A stretch of DNA of 64,000 nucleotides, from NCBI GenBank assembly GCA_026129485.1, contig JAHCHY010000001.1, forward strand, positions 62,001 to 126,000. The letters run 5' to 3'. Every line of letters begins with the position of its first letter. Within the stretch, counting starts at the first letter, position 1. Shown piece after piece: positions 27,062 to 36,313 of this stretch. The stretch is from Cyclobacteriaceae bacterium (GTDB lineage Bacteria > Bacteroidota > Bacteroidia > Cytophagales > Cyclobacteriaceae). Both the position numbers and the translations under genes were made by a program. The notes beneath the pieces are model-generated. The model saw only the letters and a program-made list of their open reading frames with translations, did no database searches and had not been told where the DNA came from.

Positions 27062-27090
27062 GATCTCCCCAGTTGGGTATCACAATTTGG

Positions 27091-28059
27091 TTATACAATT
27101 CCTTCTTTCAGCAGATCGTGCAGGTGAATAAACCCGGCCACCTGCGTACCCTGCACCACTACCAGCTGCGAAATGCTGTTCTCCTGCATCACCTGCAACG
27201 CCTTTACGGCAAACTCGTTCTTATCAATGGTCTTGGGTGCGCGCGTCATAATATCCGCTGCTTTTATAAGCGTAATATTACTTTCTTTTTGCAGCATCCG
27301 CCTAAGGTCGCCATCGGTAATTATACCCAAAAGATTGGACGCATCGTCCACTACAGCCGTTGCCCCCAATCTTTTCGATGAGATTTCGATAATCACATCG
27401 CGCAGCAGCGTATCGGGCTTTACTTTGGGCAACTGGTTATTGGATATTACATCTTCCACTTTCAGGTACAGTTGTTTGCCCAGCGCCCCCCCCGGATGGT
27501 ATTGCGCAAAATCTTCGCTCGAAAAATCGCGGAGCTCCAGCAAACAAATGGCCAGTGCATCGCCCATAGCCAGGTGAGCGGTTGTGCTGGTGGTGGGCGC
27601 CAGGTTGTTGGGGCATGCTTCTTCGGCAATAGTGGCATTCAGCACATAGTCGGCATGCTCGGCCAGGTAAGAGCTCTTGTTGCTTACCAGGGCAACAAGT
27701 TTAGAGCCCCTTCGTTTCAGCAAAGGCACAAGCACTTTGATTTCGGGGGTATTCCCGCTTTTGGAAAGGCAAATCACCATGTCATGGGATTGAATCATGC
27801 CCAAGTCGCCATGAATGGCATCGGCTGCGTGCATAAACACGGCCGGGGTGCCTGTAGAATTCATGGTGGCCACAATTTTATTGGCGATTATGGCGCTTTT
27901 GCCAATGCCGGTGAGCACCACACGACCCTTGCATTGAATGATTTCCCTTACACAGGCCTCGAAATCGTTGTCGATATAATTGGCCAGATTTTCTACCGCT
28001 TTAGCCTCATTTATTAGTACAGCTTTAGCGATTTGTTTGATATTTTTTGTTATATTCAA
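27091..28059 (-). CDS. kdsD: Arabinose-5-phosphate isomerase (KpsF/GutQ family, SIS-CBS)
   Basis: 322 residues. An N-terminal SIS domain (~35-175; GRVVLTGIGKSAIIANKI, then CLSKSGNTPEI) is followed by two CBS repeats (~200-322). This architecture interconverts ribulose-5-P and arabinose-5-P for Kdo in lipopolysaccharide. The start is a TTG at 28059: no ATG occurs before residue 65, and the SIS domain needs the earlier residues. A -7 box (TATCTTTG on the minus strand, 28082-28089) lies 22 bases upstream. manC is the next gene. Confidence 0.88.
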   Translation of the reverse strand: MNITKNIKQIAKAVLINEAKAVENLANYIDNDFEACVREIIQCKGRVVLTGIGKSAIIANKIVATMNSTGTPAVFMHAADAIHGDLGMIQSHDMVICLSKSGNTPEIKVLVPLLKRRGSKLVALVSNKSSYLAEHADYVLNATIAEEACPNNLAPTTSTTAHLAMGDALAICLLELRDFSSEDFAQYHPGGALGKQLYLKVEDVISNNQLPKVKPDTLLRDVIIEISSKRLGATAVVDDASNLLGIITDGDLRRMLQKESNITLIKAADIMTRAPKTIDKNEFAVKALQVMQENSISQLVVVQGTQVAGFIHLHDLLKEGIV

Positions 28060-28081
28060 TGCTGATAACCGTTGGCAAAAA

Positions 28082-28089
28082 CAAAGATA
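28082..28089 (-). promoter_or_regulatory. -7 promoter box for kdsD-manC
   Basis: On the minus strand this reads TATCTTTG, a match to TAnnTTTG, 22 bases before the TTG start of kdsD. It supports the TTG start, since the leader would be about 15 bases. The divergent recQ gene begins at 28119. Confidence 0.6.
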
Positions 28090-28118
28090 AGTAATTCAGA
28101 ATTTTATAGTTGATACCC

Positions 28119-30314
28119 ATGATAGTGGCAGAAGAGAAAGACGAATTGAAGGCAAAACTCAAGGAAATATTTGGTTACGGAAATTTCCGTGGAAACCAGG
28201 AGGCTGTAATTAAAAACATATTAGGCGGACGAAATACTTTTGTAATCATGCCTACGGGTGCCGGTAAGTCGCTGTGCTACCAATTGCCCGCCATGATAAA
28301 CGATGGACTGGCCATTGTGATCTCTCCGCTGATCGCCCTGATGAAAAACCAGGTGGATCAGCTAAACGCCTATGGCATTAACGCACGCTTCTTAAACTCA
28401 ACCTTAAGCAAGGGCGAAATTACAAGACTAAAAAAGGATTGTATATCCGGTAACGTAAAACTTTTGTACGTAGCCCCGGAATCCCTCAACAAAGAAGAAA
28501 ACATTGAATTCCTTCAGAAAGTAAAAGTTTCGTTCGTGGCCATTGACGAAGCACACTGTATTTCAGAGTGGGGCCATGACTTCCGGCCGGAGTATCGCAA
28601 AATCAAAACCATGATTGCCCAGTTAGGTAACATGAATGTGATAGCCCTTACAGCAACCGCTACACCCAAAGTGCAGTTGGATATTCAGAAAAACCTGCAG
28701 ATGGAGGAAGCGGATGTATTCATCTCTTCCTTTAACCGCAAAAACCTGTTCTACGAAGTAAGGCCCAAGAAAGAAACCAAGAAGCAACTGATCCGCTTTT
28801 TAAAAGAGCACAAAGGCAAATCGGGAATTGTGTATTGCCTCAGTCGCAAGAAAGTGGAAGAAATAGCACAGCTATTGAACGTAAACGGGTTTAAAGCCGC
28901 ACCGTACCATGCCGGGCTCGACCCGGATGTGCGCATGAAGAACCAGGACGACTTCCTGAATGAAGAAGTAGATATTATCGTAGCTACCATTGCATTCGGA
29001 ATGGGTATCGACAAACCAGATGTACGGTTTGTAGTGCATTACGATGTGCCCAAGTCGCTGGAAGGGTACTACCAGGAAACCGGCCGCAGCGGTCGCGATG
29101 GTTTGGAAGGACATTGCCTGATGTTCTACAGCCACAACGACCTGAACAAGCTGGAAAAGTTTAACAAAGACAAAGCTGTGCAAGAGCGTGAGAACGCGCG
29201 CGTGTTATTGCAGGAGATGGAGTTTTATGCCGAAAGCCCGGTGTGCAGGCGCAAACAGCTGTTGCACTACTTCGGTGAAGAATACAAAGAAGATAATTGC
29301 GGCATGTGCGATAACTGTACCAACCCACGCGAGCGTTTTGATGGTACGGAATACGTAAAGCTGGCCCTGGAAACTGCCCGGCAAACCAACGAACGATTTA
29401 ATCTCGGTCATCTCGTAAATGTTATCCGCGGCACGGAAGATGAATATGTGAAAAGCTACGGGCACTTCAGCTTACCTGTATTTGGTAAAGGAAGCGAGCA
29501 GGATGCTGATTTCTGGAAATCCGTAATTCGCCAGACCCTGATTTACCAGTACCTGGAAAAGGACATTGATAACATTGGTGTACTCAAAATCTCCAATAAG
29601 GGCCGCAACTTTCTGAAGAAGCCGCACCCGGTAGAGCTGGCGCGCGATCATGACTTTACTACCGTTGGCGATGAAGAAGAGTCAATAGAACGCCCGGCAG
29701 CCAACAACAAATCGTATGACGAGAAGCTGTTTGAGATGCTGAAAGCCCTGCGCAAAAAAGTTGCCAAGGAAAAAGACCTGCCACCCTACGTCATCTTCCA
29801 GGATCCGTCTTTGGAAGAAATGGCCACCACCTACCCTACTACCAAGGAAGAGCTGGCATCGGTAAACGGTGTGGGCATGGGTAAGGTGAACAAATTCGGA
29901 AAAGATTTTCTTGACCTGATTCAAACCTATGTAGAAGAGAACGATATTGAAACGGCCTCTGATATTGTGGTGAAGTCGTCTGTTAATAAATCGAAGATCA
30001 AGATCTTTATTATTCAGCAGATAGACCGCAAGGTAGAGCTGGATGAAATAGCCGAATCGAAAAACATTACGTTCGATGAGCTGCTTACCGAGATTGAGAA
30101 CATCTGTTATTCGGGTACAAAGCTGAACCTGGATTATTATATCGATTCTGTGCTGGAGGAAGACAAGCAGGAGCAGATTTACGATTACTTCCTGGAATCG
30201 GAAACGGACAGCATTGAAGACGCTGTGGATACGTTGAAGGATGAAGATCCTGATTTCACCGAAGATAACCTGCGCCTGATGCGGGTTAAGTTCCTGAGCG
30301 AATACGCAAACTGA
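28119..30314 (+). CDS. recQ: ATP-dependent DNA helicase RecQ
   Basis: 731 residues from ATG 28119; a TTG three codons upstream (28110) is also in frame but less likely. Motif I (TGAGKSLCYQL), motif II (DEAHCISEWGHDFRP), motif III (TATATP) and motif VI (QETGRSGRDG) are intact. The RecQ zinc-binding cysteines (CRRKQLLHYF, then CGMCDNC), the winged helix and an HRDC domain (~535-610) follow. A C-terminal extension (~625-731, acidic helical, HTH_40-like) is common in Bacteroidota RecQ. It unwinds recombination and repair intermediates. Monocistronic: a strong terminator follows. Confidence 0.95.
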   Translation: MIVAEEKDELKAKLKEIFGYGNFRGNQEAVIKNILGGRNTFVIMPTGAGKSLCYQLPAMINDGLAIVISPLIALMKNQVDQLNAYGINARFLNSTLSKGEITRLKKDCISGNVKLLYVAPESLNKEENIEFLQKVKVSFVAIDEAHCISEWGHDFRPEYRKIKTMIAQLGNMNVIALTATATPKVQLDIQKNLQMEEADVFISSFNRKNLFYEVRPKKETKKQLIRFLKEHKGKSGIVYCLSRKKVEEIAQLLNVNGFKAAPYHAGLDPDVRMKNQDDFLNEEVDIIVATIAFGMGIDKPDVRFVVHYDVPKSLEGYYQETGRSGRDGLEGHCLMFYSHNDLNKLEKFNKDKAVQERENARVLLQEMEFYAESPVCRRKQLLHYFGEEYKEDNCGMCDNCTNPRERFDGTEYVKLALETARQTNERFNLGHLVNVIRGTEDEYVKSYGHFSLPVFGKGSEQDADFWKSVIRQTLIYQYLEKDIDNIGVLKISNKGRNFLKKPHPVELARDHDFTTVGDEEESIERPAANNKSYDEKLFEMLKALRKKVAKEKDLPPYVIFQDPSLEEMATTYPTTKEELASVNGVGMGKVNKFGKDFLDLIQTYVEENDIETASDIVVKSSVNKSKIKIFIIQQIDRKVELDEIAESKNITFDELLTEIENICYSGTKLNLDYYIDSVLEEDKQEQIYDYFLESETDSIEDAVDTLKDEDPDFTEDNLRLMRVKFLSEYAN

Positions 30315-30337
30315 TTTTTTCAGATTTGAATTTTTAT

Positions 30338-30371
30338 GAAGTCCGGGTAAATGCCCGGACTTCGTTTGTTT
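30338..30371 (+). terminator. Terminator after recQ
   Basis: Perfect 10-bp stem GAAGTCCGGG (30338-30347) / CCCGGACTTC (30354-30363) with loop TAAATG and a T-rich tail GTTTGTTT. It ends recQ. Its tail contains the TTTG that serves as the -33 box of the next gene. Confidence 0.85.
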
Positions 30372-30398
30372 ATAGCCTCAAATAAAAACCTACCTTTG
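30365..30398 (+). promoter_or_regulatory. Promoter of the M1 peptidase gene
   Basis: TTTG (30365-30368), a 22-base spacer and TACCTTTG (30391-30398) form a full Bacteroidota promoter. The ATG is 19 bases after the -7 box. The -33 element lies in the T-tail of the recQ terminator. Confidence 0.75.
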
Positions 30399-30417
30399 AA
30401 AGTCTAACTTTATCAAC

Positions 30418-32043
30418 ATGCGTTACCTGGTTACCCTTATACTTCTCGGTTTCGGCCTAAGCGCCTTTGCACAAAAAACATTTAGCCGGCAGGATACTTT
30501 GCGTGGCTCAATAACACCGGAGCGCGCCTGGTGGGATGTGCTGCATTACGGCATTGTGGTAAAGCCTGACTACAACACCAAGACAATTGCCGGTAATGTT
30601 GAGCTGAAAGTAAAGACTACGGCTCCCGGCAAACAACTGCAAATAGATTTACAGGAACCCATGCAATTGGATAAGGCAACGCTGCATGGTAACAATCTTA
30701 CCTTTACACGCGATGGCAATGTCTATTACCTCAGTTTACCCGGAGAAATTCCGGCAGGCGCTGAGCTTACTATATCCCTGCAATACTCCGGTAAACCGAG
30801 AGAAGCCAAACAGCCACCGTGGGATGGCGGCTGGATATGGGCAAAAGATGCACAAGGCAGGCCGTGGATGTCGGTAGCGTGCCAGGGTTTGGGAGCCAGT
30901 GTGTGGTTTCCCTGCAAAGATCACCAGGGCGATGAACCTGACCAGGGTGCGCTATTAACCATTATTGTTCCGGATACACTGGTAGCCGTTGGCAATGGTA
31001 GGCTGGTGCGCGCTGAAAATGTAAACGATCAGCTAAAGGCCTATAGCTGGGCGGTTAAAAACCCGATCAACAGCTACAACATCATTCCCTACATTGGCAA
31101 GTATGTGCACTGGCGCGAAGTATATGCAGGCGAAGCCGGTGAGCTGGATTGCGATTACTGGGTACTGGATTACGAGCTGGAAAAAGCAAAAGCACAGTTC
31201 AGCCAAACCCAACCCATGCTGAAATGCTTTGAGCACTGGTTTGGGGCATACCCGTTTTATGAAGACGGCTTTAAGCTGGTGCAATCACCGCACCTGGGTA
31301 TGGAACACCAAAGCGCAGTGGCTTACGGAAACGGTTTTAAGAACGGATACCTGGGGCGCGATCTTTCGCAAAGCGGCTGGGGCCTGAAGTGGGATTTTAT
31401 CCTCATCCACGAAAGTGGCCACGAGTGGTTCGGCAATAACATTACCACAAAAGACATTGCCGATATGTGGGTGCATGAATCGTTCACCAATTATTCTGAA
31501 ACTATTTATACGGCCTGTCAATATGGCGTTGAAGCCGGTAATGATTATGTAACCGGCACGCGCAAACAAATACGCAACGATATCCCGGTTATCGGGACTT
31601 ACGGTCTGAATAAGAAAGGAAGCGGTGATATGTATTACAAGGGCGGCAATATGATCCATACGATCCGCCAGTTGATTGGTGATGACGAGAAATTCAGAAT
31701 GATCTTGCGCGGCCTGAACGAAACGTTCCGGCATAGTACGGTTACCTCTGCCCAGGTTGAAGATTACATGAGCCGGCAGTCTGGCATTGCTTTAAAAACA
31801 ATTTTCGATCAATACCTGCGCCATACCCAGGTGCCCACCCTGGAATACAAAACCGAAAAGAAAAAAATGTATTACCGCTGGACTACCTGTGTACCGGGCT
31901 TTGACATGGCGGTTAAGCTGCAATCGGGTAAGTGGATTAAGCCCACAACCGAATGGCAGCGCCTGCCGGGAAAACAAGTATCGCTGGAGCCCGACCGCAA
32001 CTTTTATATTGAAGTGAGTGATGTAACCGTGCGAAAACGATAA
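30418..32043 (+). CDS. Secreted M1-family metallopeptidase
   Basis: 541 residues with a signal peptide (cleaved after LSAFA, ~18). The zinc motif is HESGHEW (His331, His335) with the third ligand Glu354 in MWVHESFTNYSE. The exopeptidase loop of M1 enzymes, usually GxMEN, reads LGMEHQSAV. The N-terminal beta saddle (~30-225) is present but the C-terminal helical domain of large aminopeptidases is missing, so this belongs to the short M1 subgroup common in Bacteroidota. It probably trims peptides in the periplasm or outside the cell. Confidence 0.9.
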   Translation: MRYLVTLILLGFGLSAFAQKTFSRQDTLRGSITPERAWWDVLHYGIVVKPDYNTKTIAGNVELKVKTTAPGKQLQIDLQEPMQLDKATLHGNNLTFTRDGNVYYLSLPGEIPAGAELTISLQYSGKPREAKQPPWDGGWIWAKDAQGRPWMSVACQGLGASVWFPCKDHQGDEPDQGALLTIIVPDTLVAVGNGRLVRAENVNDQLKAYSWAVKNPINSYNIIPYIGKYVHWREVYAGEAGELDCDYWVLDYELEKAKAQFSQTQPMLKCFEHWFGAYPFYEDGFKLVQSPHLGMEHQSAVAYGNGFKNGYLGRDLSQSGWGLKWDFILIHESGHEWFGNNITTKDIADMWVHESFTNYSETIYTACQYGVEAGNDYVTGTRKQIRNDIPVIGTYGLNKKGSGDMYYKGGNMIHTIRQLIGDDEKFRMILRGLNETFRHSTVTSAQVEDYMSRQSGIALKTIFDQYLRHTQVPTLEYKTEKKKMYYRWTTCVPGFDMAVKLQSGKWIKPTTEWQRLPGKQVSLEPDRNFYIEVSDVTVRKR

Positions 32044-32104
32044 GGCGGGTAAGTGCATAATACGTTAATACATAGAATGCCGTCCGTTTACCGGGCAGGG
32101 CTTT

Positions 32105-33817
32105 TCAATACCGCTTCTTCTTTCCTGCGCTTCTGTCATTTCGCGGGCGGCTTCCTTTGCCCTTCGAGCCATAAAAGCGCTCTTTCTTCTTTTCAGAATA
32201 TTTTTTCATATGCGGCTCGGTTAGCTCTAGGCGCACCTTGCGACCGCGTACTTCCACACCTTCAAAATTATTCATCACCTGGTCGGTAGCGCTTTTCTCA
32301 ACTTCAAAAAAAGAATAGGCGCCCTTCAGGTCAATCTTGCCGATAACTTTCTTATCCACCTCGCCAAAGTCGCAGATCAGGTCAAGCAGGCTTCCTTTCT
32401 CAAGCCCATCCATTTTCCCGATGTTGATGAACACCCGGTCCCCGGTAATATAGCGGTCATCTGTTTCGTCCGCTTCAAAAGTTTTCTTGTCCGACTTGTT
32501 CAGGTCGCGTGCATCGCGATAGTATTCGAGGAAGCGGTTAAACTCAATGGATGCAAAACGTTTAATAATGTCTTCCTTGCTTAAATCGCGCAGCTCGTGG
32601 TACACTTCCGGCAGGAACGAATCAATTTCTTCTTCGTTAACCTCAACCTGCTTTACTTTGTGCACAAGCGCCAGCAGCTTGTTCTGGCAAACTTCATCGC
32701 CTGTAGGCACCCATACTTTTGTAAACTTTCTTTTCAGGCTCCGTTCAATCTGTTGCACCCGGCTCATTTCCTTCTTGGAGATAATAGCGAGGGAAATCCC
32801 CTTCTTGCCGGCACGCGCGGTGCGTCCGCTACGGTGCGTATAAAACTCCATCTCATCGGGTATGTTTAAATGGATCACATGCGTTACGTTCTCCACATCG
32901 ATGCCACGCGCAGCCACATCGGTAGCTACCAGCAATTGCAGTGTTTTGTTGCGAAAGCTTTTCATTACCCGGTCGCGCTGTTGCTGGCTAAGATCACCAT
33001 GCAATGAATCGGCATTATAACCGTCCTTGATCAGGTGTTCGGCAATTTTTTGCGTATCTACTTTTGTGCGACAGAATATCACGCCAAAAATACCGGGGGT
33101 GTTATCTACAAAACGTTTCAGCGCCAGGTATTTGTCGCGATCATCCACCAGCATGTATTGATGATCGATGTTTTCGTTACCGCGGTTGCGCTCCCCTACG
33201 CTTAATTCTTCGGGATTGTGCATGTAGTTACTCGCTATCTCGCGTACTTCGCGGGGCATGGTAGCGCTGAACAACCATACTTTCTTGGTATCGGGTGTAG
33301 TGGAAAGAATTTCGTCAATGTCTTCCTTAAAGCCCATGTTCAGCATTTCATCGGCTTCATCCAGCACCACATACCGCACAGCCGTAAGATCAACCACCTT
33401 CCGTGAGAGTAAATCAATTAACCGGCCGGGTGTGGCTACAATAATCTGTGCCCCGCGCTTCACTTTAATAATCTGCTCGCGAATGCTGGCACCGCCATAC
33501 ACCGTTACAATGTTCAGCTTTTTATAGGACGCTGAAAAACGTTCAAGATCATTGGTAATCTGCACACTTAGTTCGCGCGTAGGCGCAATGACCAGCGCCT
33601 GTGTGGCCCGGTTCTGCTCTTCCACCAGCTCCAGCAGAGGCAGGCCAAACGCTGCTGTTTTTCCGGTACCGGTTTGGGCCAGGCCCACCAGGTCGAGGTT
33701 ACCTTGCAACAACGTGGGGATCGCTTTTTCCTGGATGGGGGTTGGGGTTTCAAATCCCAGCTGGCGGATCGATTCCACCAGTTGCCCGGAAAGTCCCAGG
33801 CTTTCAAATGATTTCAT
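32105..33817 (-). CDS. DEAD-box RNA helicase with DbpA-type RNA-binding domain
   Basis: 570 residues. Q motif (GLSGQLVESIRQLGFETPTPIQ), motif I AQTGTGKTAAF, Ia PTRELSVQI, II DEADEMLNMGF, III SATMP, VI HRSGRTARAGKKG are intact. Residues ~375-450 are a helical linker and ~460-535 a DbpA-type RNA-binding domain (DRVFINIGKMDGLEKGSL, then YSFFEVEKSATDQVMNNF), with a basic tail. This is the DeaD/CsdA class acting in ribosome assembly, RNA decay and cold adaptation. A promoter box lies at 33836-33843. Confidence 0.93.
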   Translation of the reverse strand: MKSFESLGLSGQLVESIRQLGFETPTPIQEKAIPTLLQGNLDLVGLAQTGTGKTAAFGLPLLELVEEQNRATQALVIAPTRELSVQITNDLERFSASYKKLNIVTVYGGASIREQIIKVKRGAQIIVATPGRLIDLLSRKVVDLTAVRYVVLDEADEMLNMGFKEDIDEILSTTPDTKKVWLFSATMPREVREIASNYMHNPEELSVGERNRGNENIDHQYMLVDDRDKYLALKRFVDNTPGIFGVIFCRTKVDTQKIAEHLIKDGYNADSLHGDLSQQQRDRVMKSFRNKTLQLLVATDVAARGIDVENVTHVIHLNIPDEMEFYTHRSGRTARAGKKGISLAIISKKEMSRVQQIERSLKRKFTKVWVPTGDEVCQNKLLALVHKVKQVEVNEEEIDSFLPEVYHELRDLSKEDIIKRFASIEFNRFLEYYRDARDLNKSDKKTFEADETDDRYITGDRVFINIGKMDGLEKGSLLDLICDFGEVDKKVIGKIDLKGAYSFFEVEKSATDQVMNNFEGVEVRGRKVRLELTEPHMKKYSEKKKERFYGSKGKGSRPRNDRSAGKKKRY

Positions 33818-33835
33818 TAATTATAGTATAAGCCG

Positions 33836-33843
33836 CAAAGGTA
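33836..33843 (-). promoter_or_regulatory. -7 promoter box of the DEAD-box helicase gene
   Basis: Minus-strand TACCTTTG, an exact TAnnTTTG match, 18 bases before the ATG at 33817. No perfect -33 TTTG is visible; TTTCG lies about 13 bases further up. Confidence 0.6.
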
Positions 33844-33981
33844 GCCTAATTAAACGAAAGTGATTTTATTGGGGTATTCAACCTGTTTGCATCCTGAATA
33901 ACATCTTGCAATACTTTAAAAGCCGGTTTTATTTGGTCTGCGTTGTCCAGCCTGTATTTTCGTGTTCCTGAAAGCCTGATT

Positions 33982-35361
33982 ATGAAAATCTTTAAAAGAA
34001 GTATCCTGGTTATTGTGCTGATTGTGGTTGGCTATGGCGTACGTTATGCCTGGCAGGCGCTGCCCATCATCAGCGCATTTGGTGCAAAAGATTTGTGCAC
34101 GTGTGTGTTTCTGAACGGGCGCGATGCAGACGATGTCCGGAAGCAGGAACTGGGTGCCGGTCTGCAAAGCCTCGGAAGCTTCGGGCTCAACACAACTGAC
34201 TCTACAGTAACCGGAACGGTATTCGGGCTGGCTAAGCGCAAAGCCATTTACCGGAAAGGATTGGGCTGCACCCTCGTATCTGAAATCACAGAAGAAGAGC
34301 TCCGTGCCCAAAAGATGAACTTCCACACCATGGCCCCCTTAAACCAGGACACCATACCCTGGCCGATGGGTAACATTCTGAAAACCACAATTGACACCGG
34401 CATTTATGTAACCGTACTGAAAGAAGCCCTCGACTTTGCCTTTACGGAAAATGACTCGGCCGGACCAATTAATACACGCGCTGTGGTAATCGTTTACGAT
34501 GGGCAGGTTATAGCTGAGCGATATGCCAGGGGTTATGATGAGTACTCACGCCACATGGGGTGGTCTATGACCAAAAGCATTACCAACGCAATTACCGGGA
34601 TACTTACCAAAGACGGTCGCATGAAAGTGTTTGATCCCGCACCCATACCATCCTGGCAAAATGACGATCGCAAAAAAATCACGCTGCACAACCTGCTGCA
34701 GGCAAGCAGCGGCCTGGAGTGGCAGGAAAAATACAACGGCCCAAGCCCGGCAACCAAAATGATTTTCAATAAGAAAGATATGGGCCTTTATGCCATGGGG
34801 TATCCGCTTGAATCAGAACCCAACACGGTGTTTGAATATTCCAGCGGTACCACTAACATCATTTCGAGGCTGATCCGGGAAGCCATTGGCGATGAAGATT
34901 ACTATCGTTTTTATTATCGCGAGCTGTTTGAAAAAATTGGCGCCCGCAGCATGGTGATTGAACCCGATGCCGGTGGCACCTATGTAGGCTCATCTTTTTC
35001 ATGGGCTACTGCGCGCGACTGGGCAAGATTTGGATTATTGTACCTGAATGACGGTGTGTTTAATGGCGAGCGCATTTTACCCGAAGGCTGGGTGGCTTAC
35101 ACCACCACAAACGCTACAGCAGCCAGGCGCGGTGAGTATGGTGCACAGTGGTGGCTGAATGCCGGGGGTATGGATAATCCTGACAATCGTACTTACCCCG
35201 ATGTTCCCCGCGATTCCTTTCAGGCCGAGGGTTACGAAGGCCAGTTTGTATTTGTGGTGCCTTCCAAAAAATTAGTGGTGGTGCGGCTCGGCTTAAGCCA
35301 GACAAACGAGCTGGATATGAACCGCTTTGTTTCCAAAGTGATTGACGCCTTGCCGCGATAA
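33982..35361 (+). CDS. Membrane-anchored serine hydrolase (beta-lactamase class C fold)
   Basis: 459 residues from ATG 33982 (an in-frame TTG at 33943 is less likely). An N-terminal membrane anchor (~6-24) is followed by a ~100-residue spacer and a serine-hydrolase domain. The nucleophile motif is SMTK in GWSMTKSITNAI, the Tyr motif is YSSGTTN, and the third motif region is EGYEGQFVFVVPSKK. This is the beta-lactamase/DD-peptidase-like family (often annotated as serine hydrolase or 6-aminohexanoate-dimer hydrolase type). Substrate unknown. The methyltransferase gene follows 2 bases later. Confidence 0.85.
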   Translation: MKIFKRSILVIVLIVVGYGVRYAWQALPIISAFGAKDLCTCVFLNGRDADDVRKQELGAGLQSLGSFGLNTTDSTVTGTVFGLAKRKAIYRKGLGCTLVSEITEEELRAQKMNFHTMAPLNQDTIPWPMGNILKTTIDTGIYVTVLKEALDFAFTENDSAGPINTRAVVIVYDGQVIAERYARGYDEYSRHMGWSMTKSITNAITGILTKDGRMKVFDPAPIPSWQNDDRKKITLHNLLQASSGLEWQEKYNGPSPATKMIFNKKDMGLYAMGYPLESEPNTVFEYSSGTTNIISRLIREAIGDEDYYRFYYRELFEKIGARSMVIEPDAGGTYVGSSFSWATARDWARFGLLYLNDGVFNGERILPEGWVAYTTTNATAARRGEYGAQWWLNAGGMDNPDNRTYPDVPRDSFQAEGYEGQFVFVVPSKKLVVVRLGLSQTNELDMNRFVSKVIDALPR

Positions 35362-35363
35362 GC

Positions 35364-36074
35364 ATGCGCGATAAAAGCGTATTCCGGTTTAAGCAATTTA
35401 ACATTCGCCACAGCCACGCCACTATGAAAGTAGGAACGGATGGCGTGCTGTTAGGCGCATGGGCCGGCATTGAAAATACCAAACGTATATTGGATGTGGG
35501 AACCGGAACCGGTGTGATTGCGTTAATGCTTGCGCAACGTACATCTCCCGATGCGCACATTGATGCCATTGATATCTCTGCTGAAGATTGTGAGGTGGCA
35601 CAGCAGAATGTAGCACAATCGCCTTGGCCTGAAAAAATAAAGGTACATCATGCTGCATTACAGGAATATTTTTCAGAACCATACGATTTGATCGTCAGCA
35701 ATCCGCCTTACTTCATTAACAGCTATAAGCCACCCACCGAAAAACGAATACAGGCGCGCCATACCGAACAATTAAGCTTTGCTGATTTGCTGACTGCTGC
35801 CGGCAGGTTACTAACTCCATCCGGAAGCCTCCAGGTAGTATTACCCTGTACCGAAGGCTTACAGCTTATCATGCTGGCAGAACGACACGCGCTGTATTGT
35901 GCACGCAAGTGGAGCTTTCGTACCCGGGCCAATAAGCCTATAGAACGACTCCTGCTGGAATTCAGCCGGCAAAAGAGAACTGTAAACGAGGGAGAAATTT
36001 TGTTATACGATACGGCAGACGAATGGTCAGATCAATACAGGCTGCTTACGCGCGATTTCTATTTGAAATTGTAG
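35364..36074 (+). CDS. trmN: tRNA1(Val) A37 N6-methyltransferase (TrmN6/YfiC)
   Basis: 236 residues. FKQFNIRHSHATMKVGTDGVLLG at the start is the family signature; the SAM-binding loop is LDVGTGTGVIAL, and the N6-adenine catalytic motif is NPPYF. This fits the YfiC/TrmN6 branch, which methylates A37 of tRNA-Val. It begins 2 bases after the serine hydrolase stop, so it is co-transcribed with it despite the unrelated role. Confidence 0.9.
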   Translation: MRDKSVFRFKQFNIRHSHATMKVGTDGVLLGAWAGIENTKRILDVGTGTGVIALMLAQRTSPDAHIDAIDISAEDCEVAQQNVAQSPWPEKIKVHHAALQEYFSEPYDLIVSNPPYFINSYKPPTEKRIQARHTEQLSFADLLTAAGRLLTPSGSLQVVLPCTEGLQLIMLAERHALYCARKWSFRTRANKPIERLLLEFSRQKRTVNEGEILLYDTADEWSDQYRLLTRDFYLKL

Positions 36075-36243
36075 CAGCGGTTCCGGGTGCAATGCCTGTA
36101 TAAAATCAACTTCTTTCAAACGCTCACCTTACGGCCGGGGCTGACCGATACAAGGGAAGGAAAAGCGTGTTGATTGTGCAGGAAATGTCGGTACGAAAAC
36201 TTTTTACTTCCTGATTAACAAGTAATTAACAAAAGAAATCTAT

Positions 36244-36255
36244 ATGTTTAAACAT
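36244..36255. promoter_or_regulatory. 12-bp palindrome, candidate MarR operator
   Basis: ATGTTTAAACAT is a perfect palindrome located 18 bases upstream of a -7-like box TATACTTG (36274-36281), where a -33 element would be. The YceI gene starts at 36314 and a MarR regulator gene follows it. MarR dimers bind such palindromes and usually regulate adjacent genes. The rest of the 239-base gap shows nothing recognisable. Confidence 0.5.
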
Positions 36256-36313
36256 CTAAATTAAATCTGGTGTTATACTTGCACTGCAAAACCAAAAATT
36301 TAAACAAACACAC

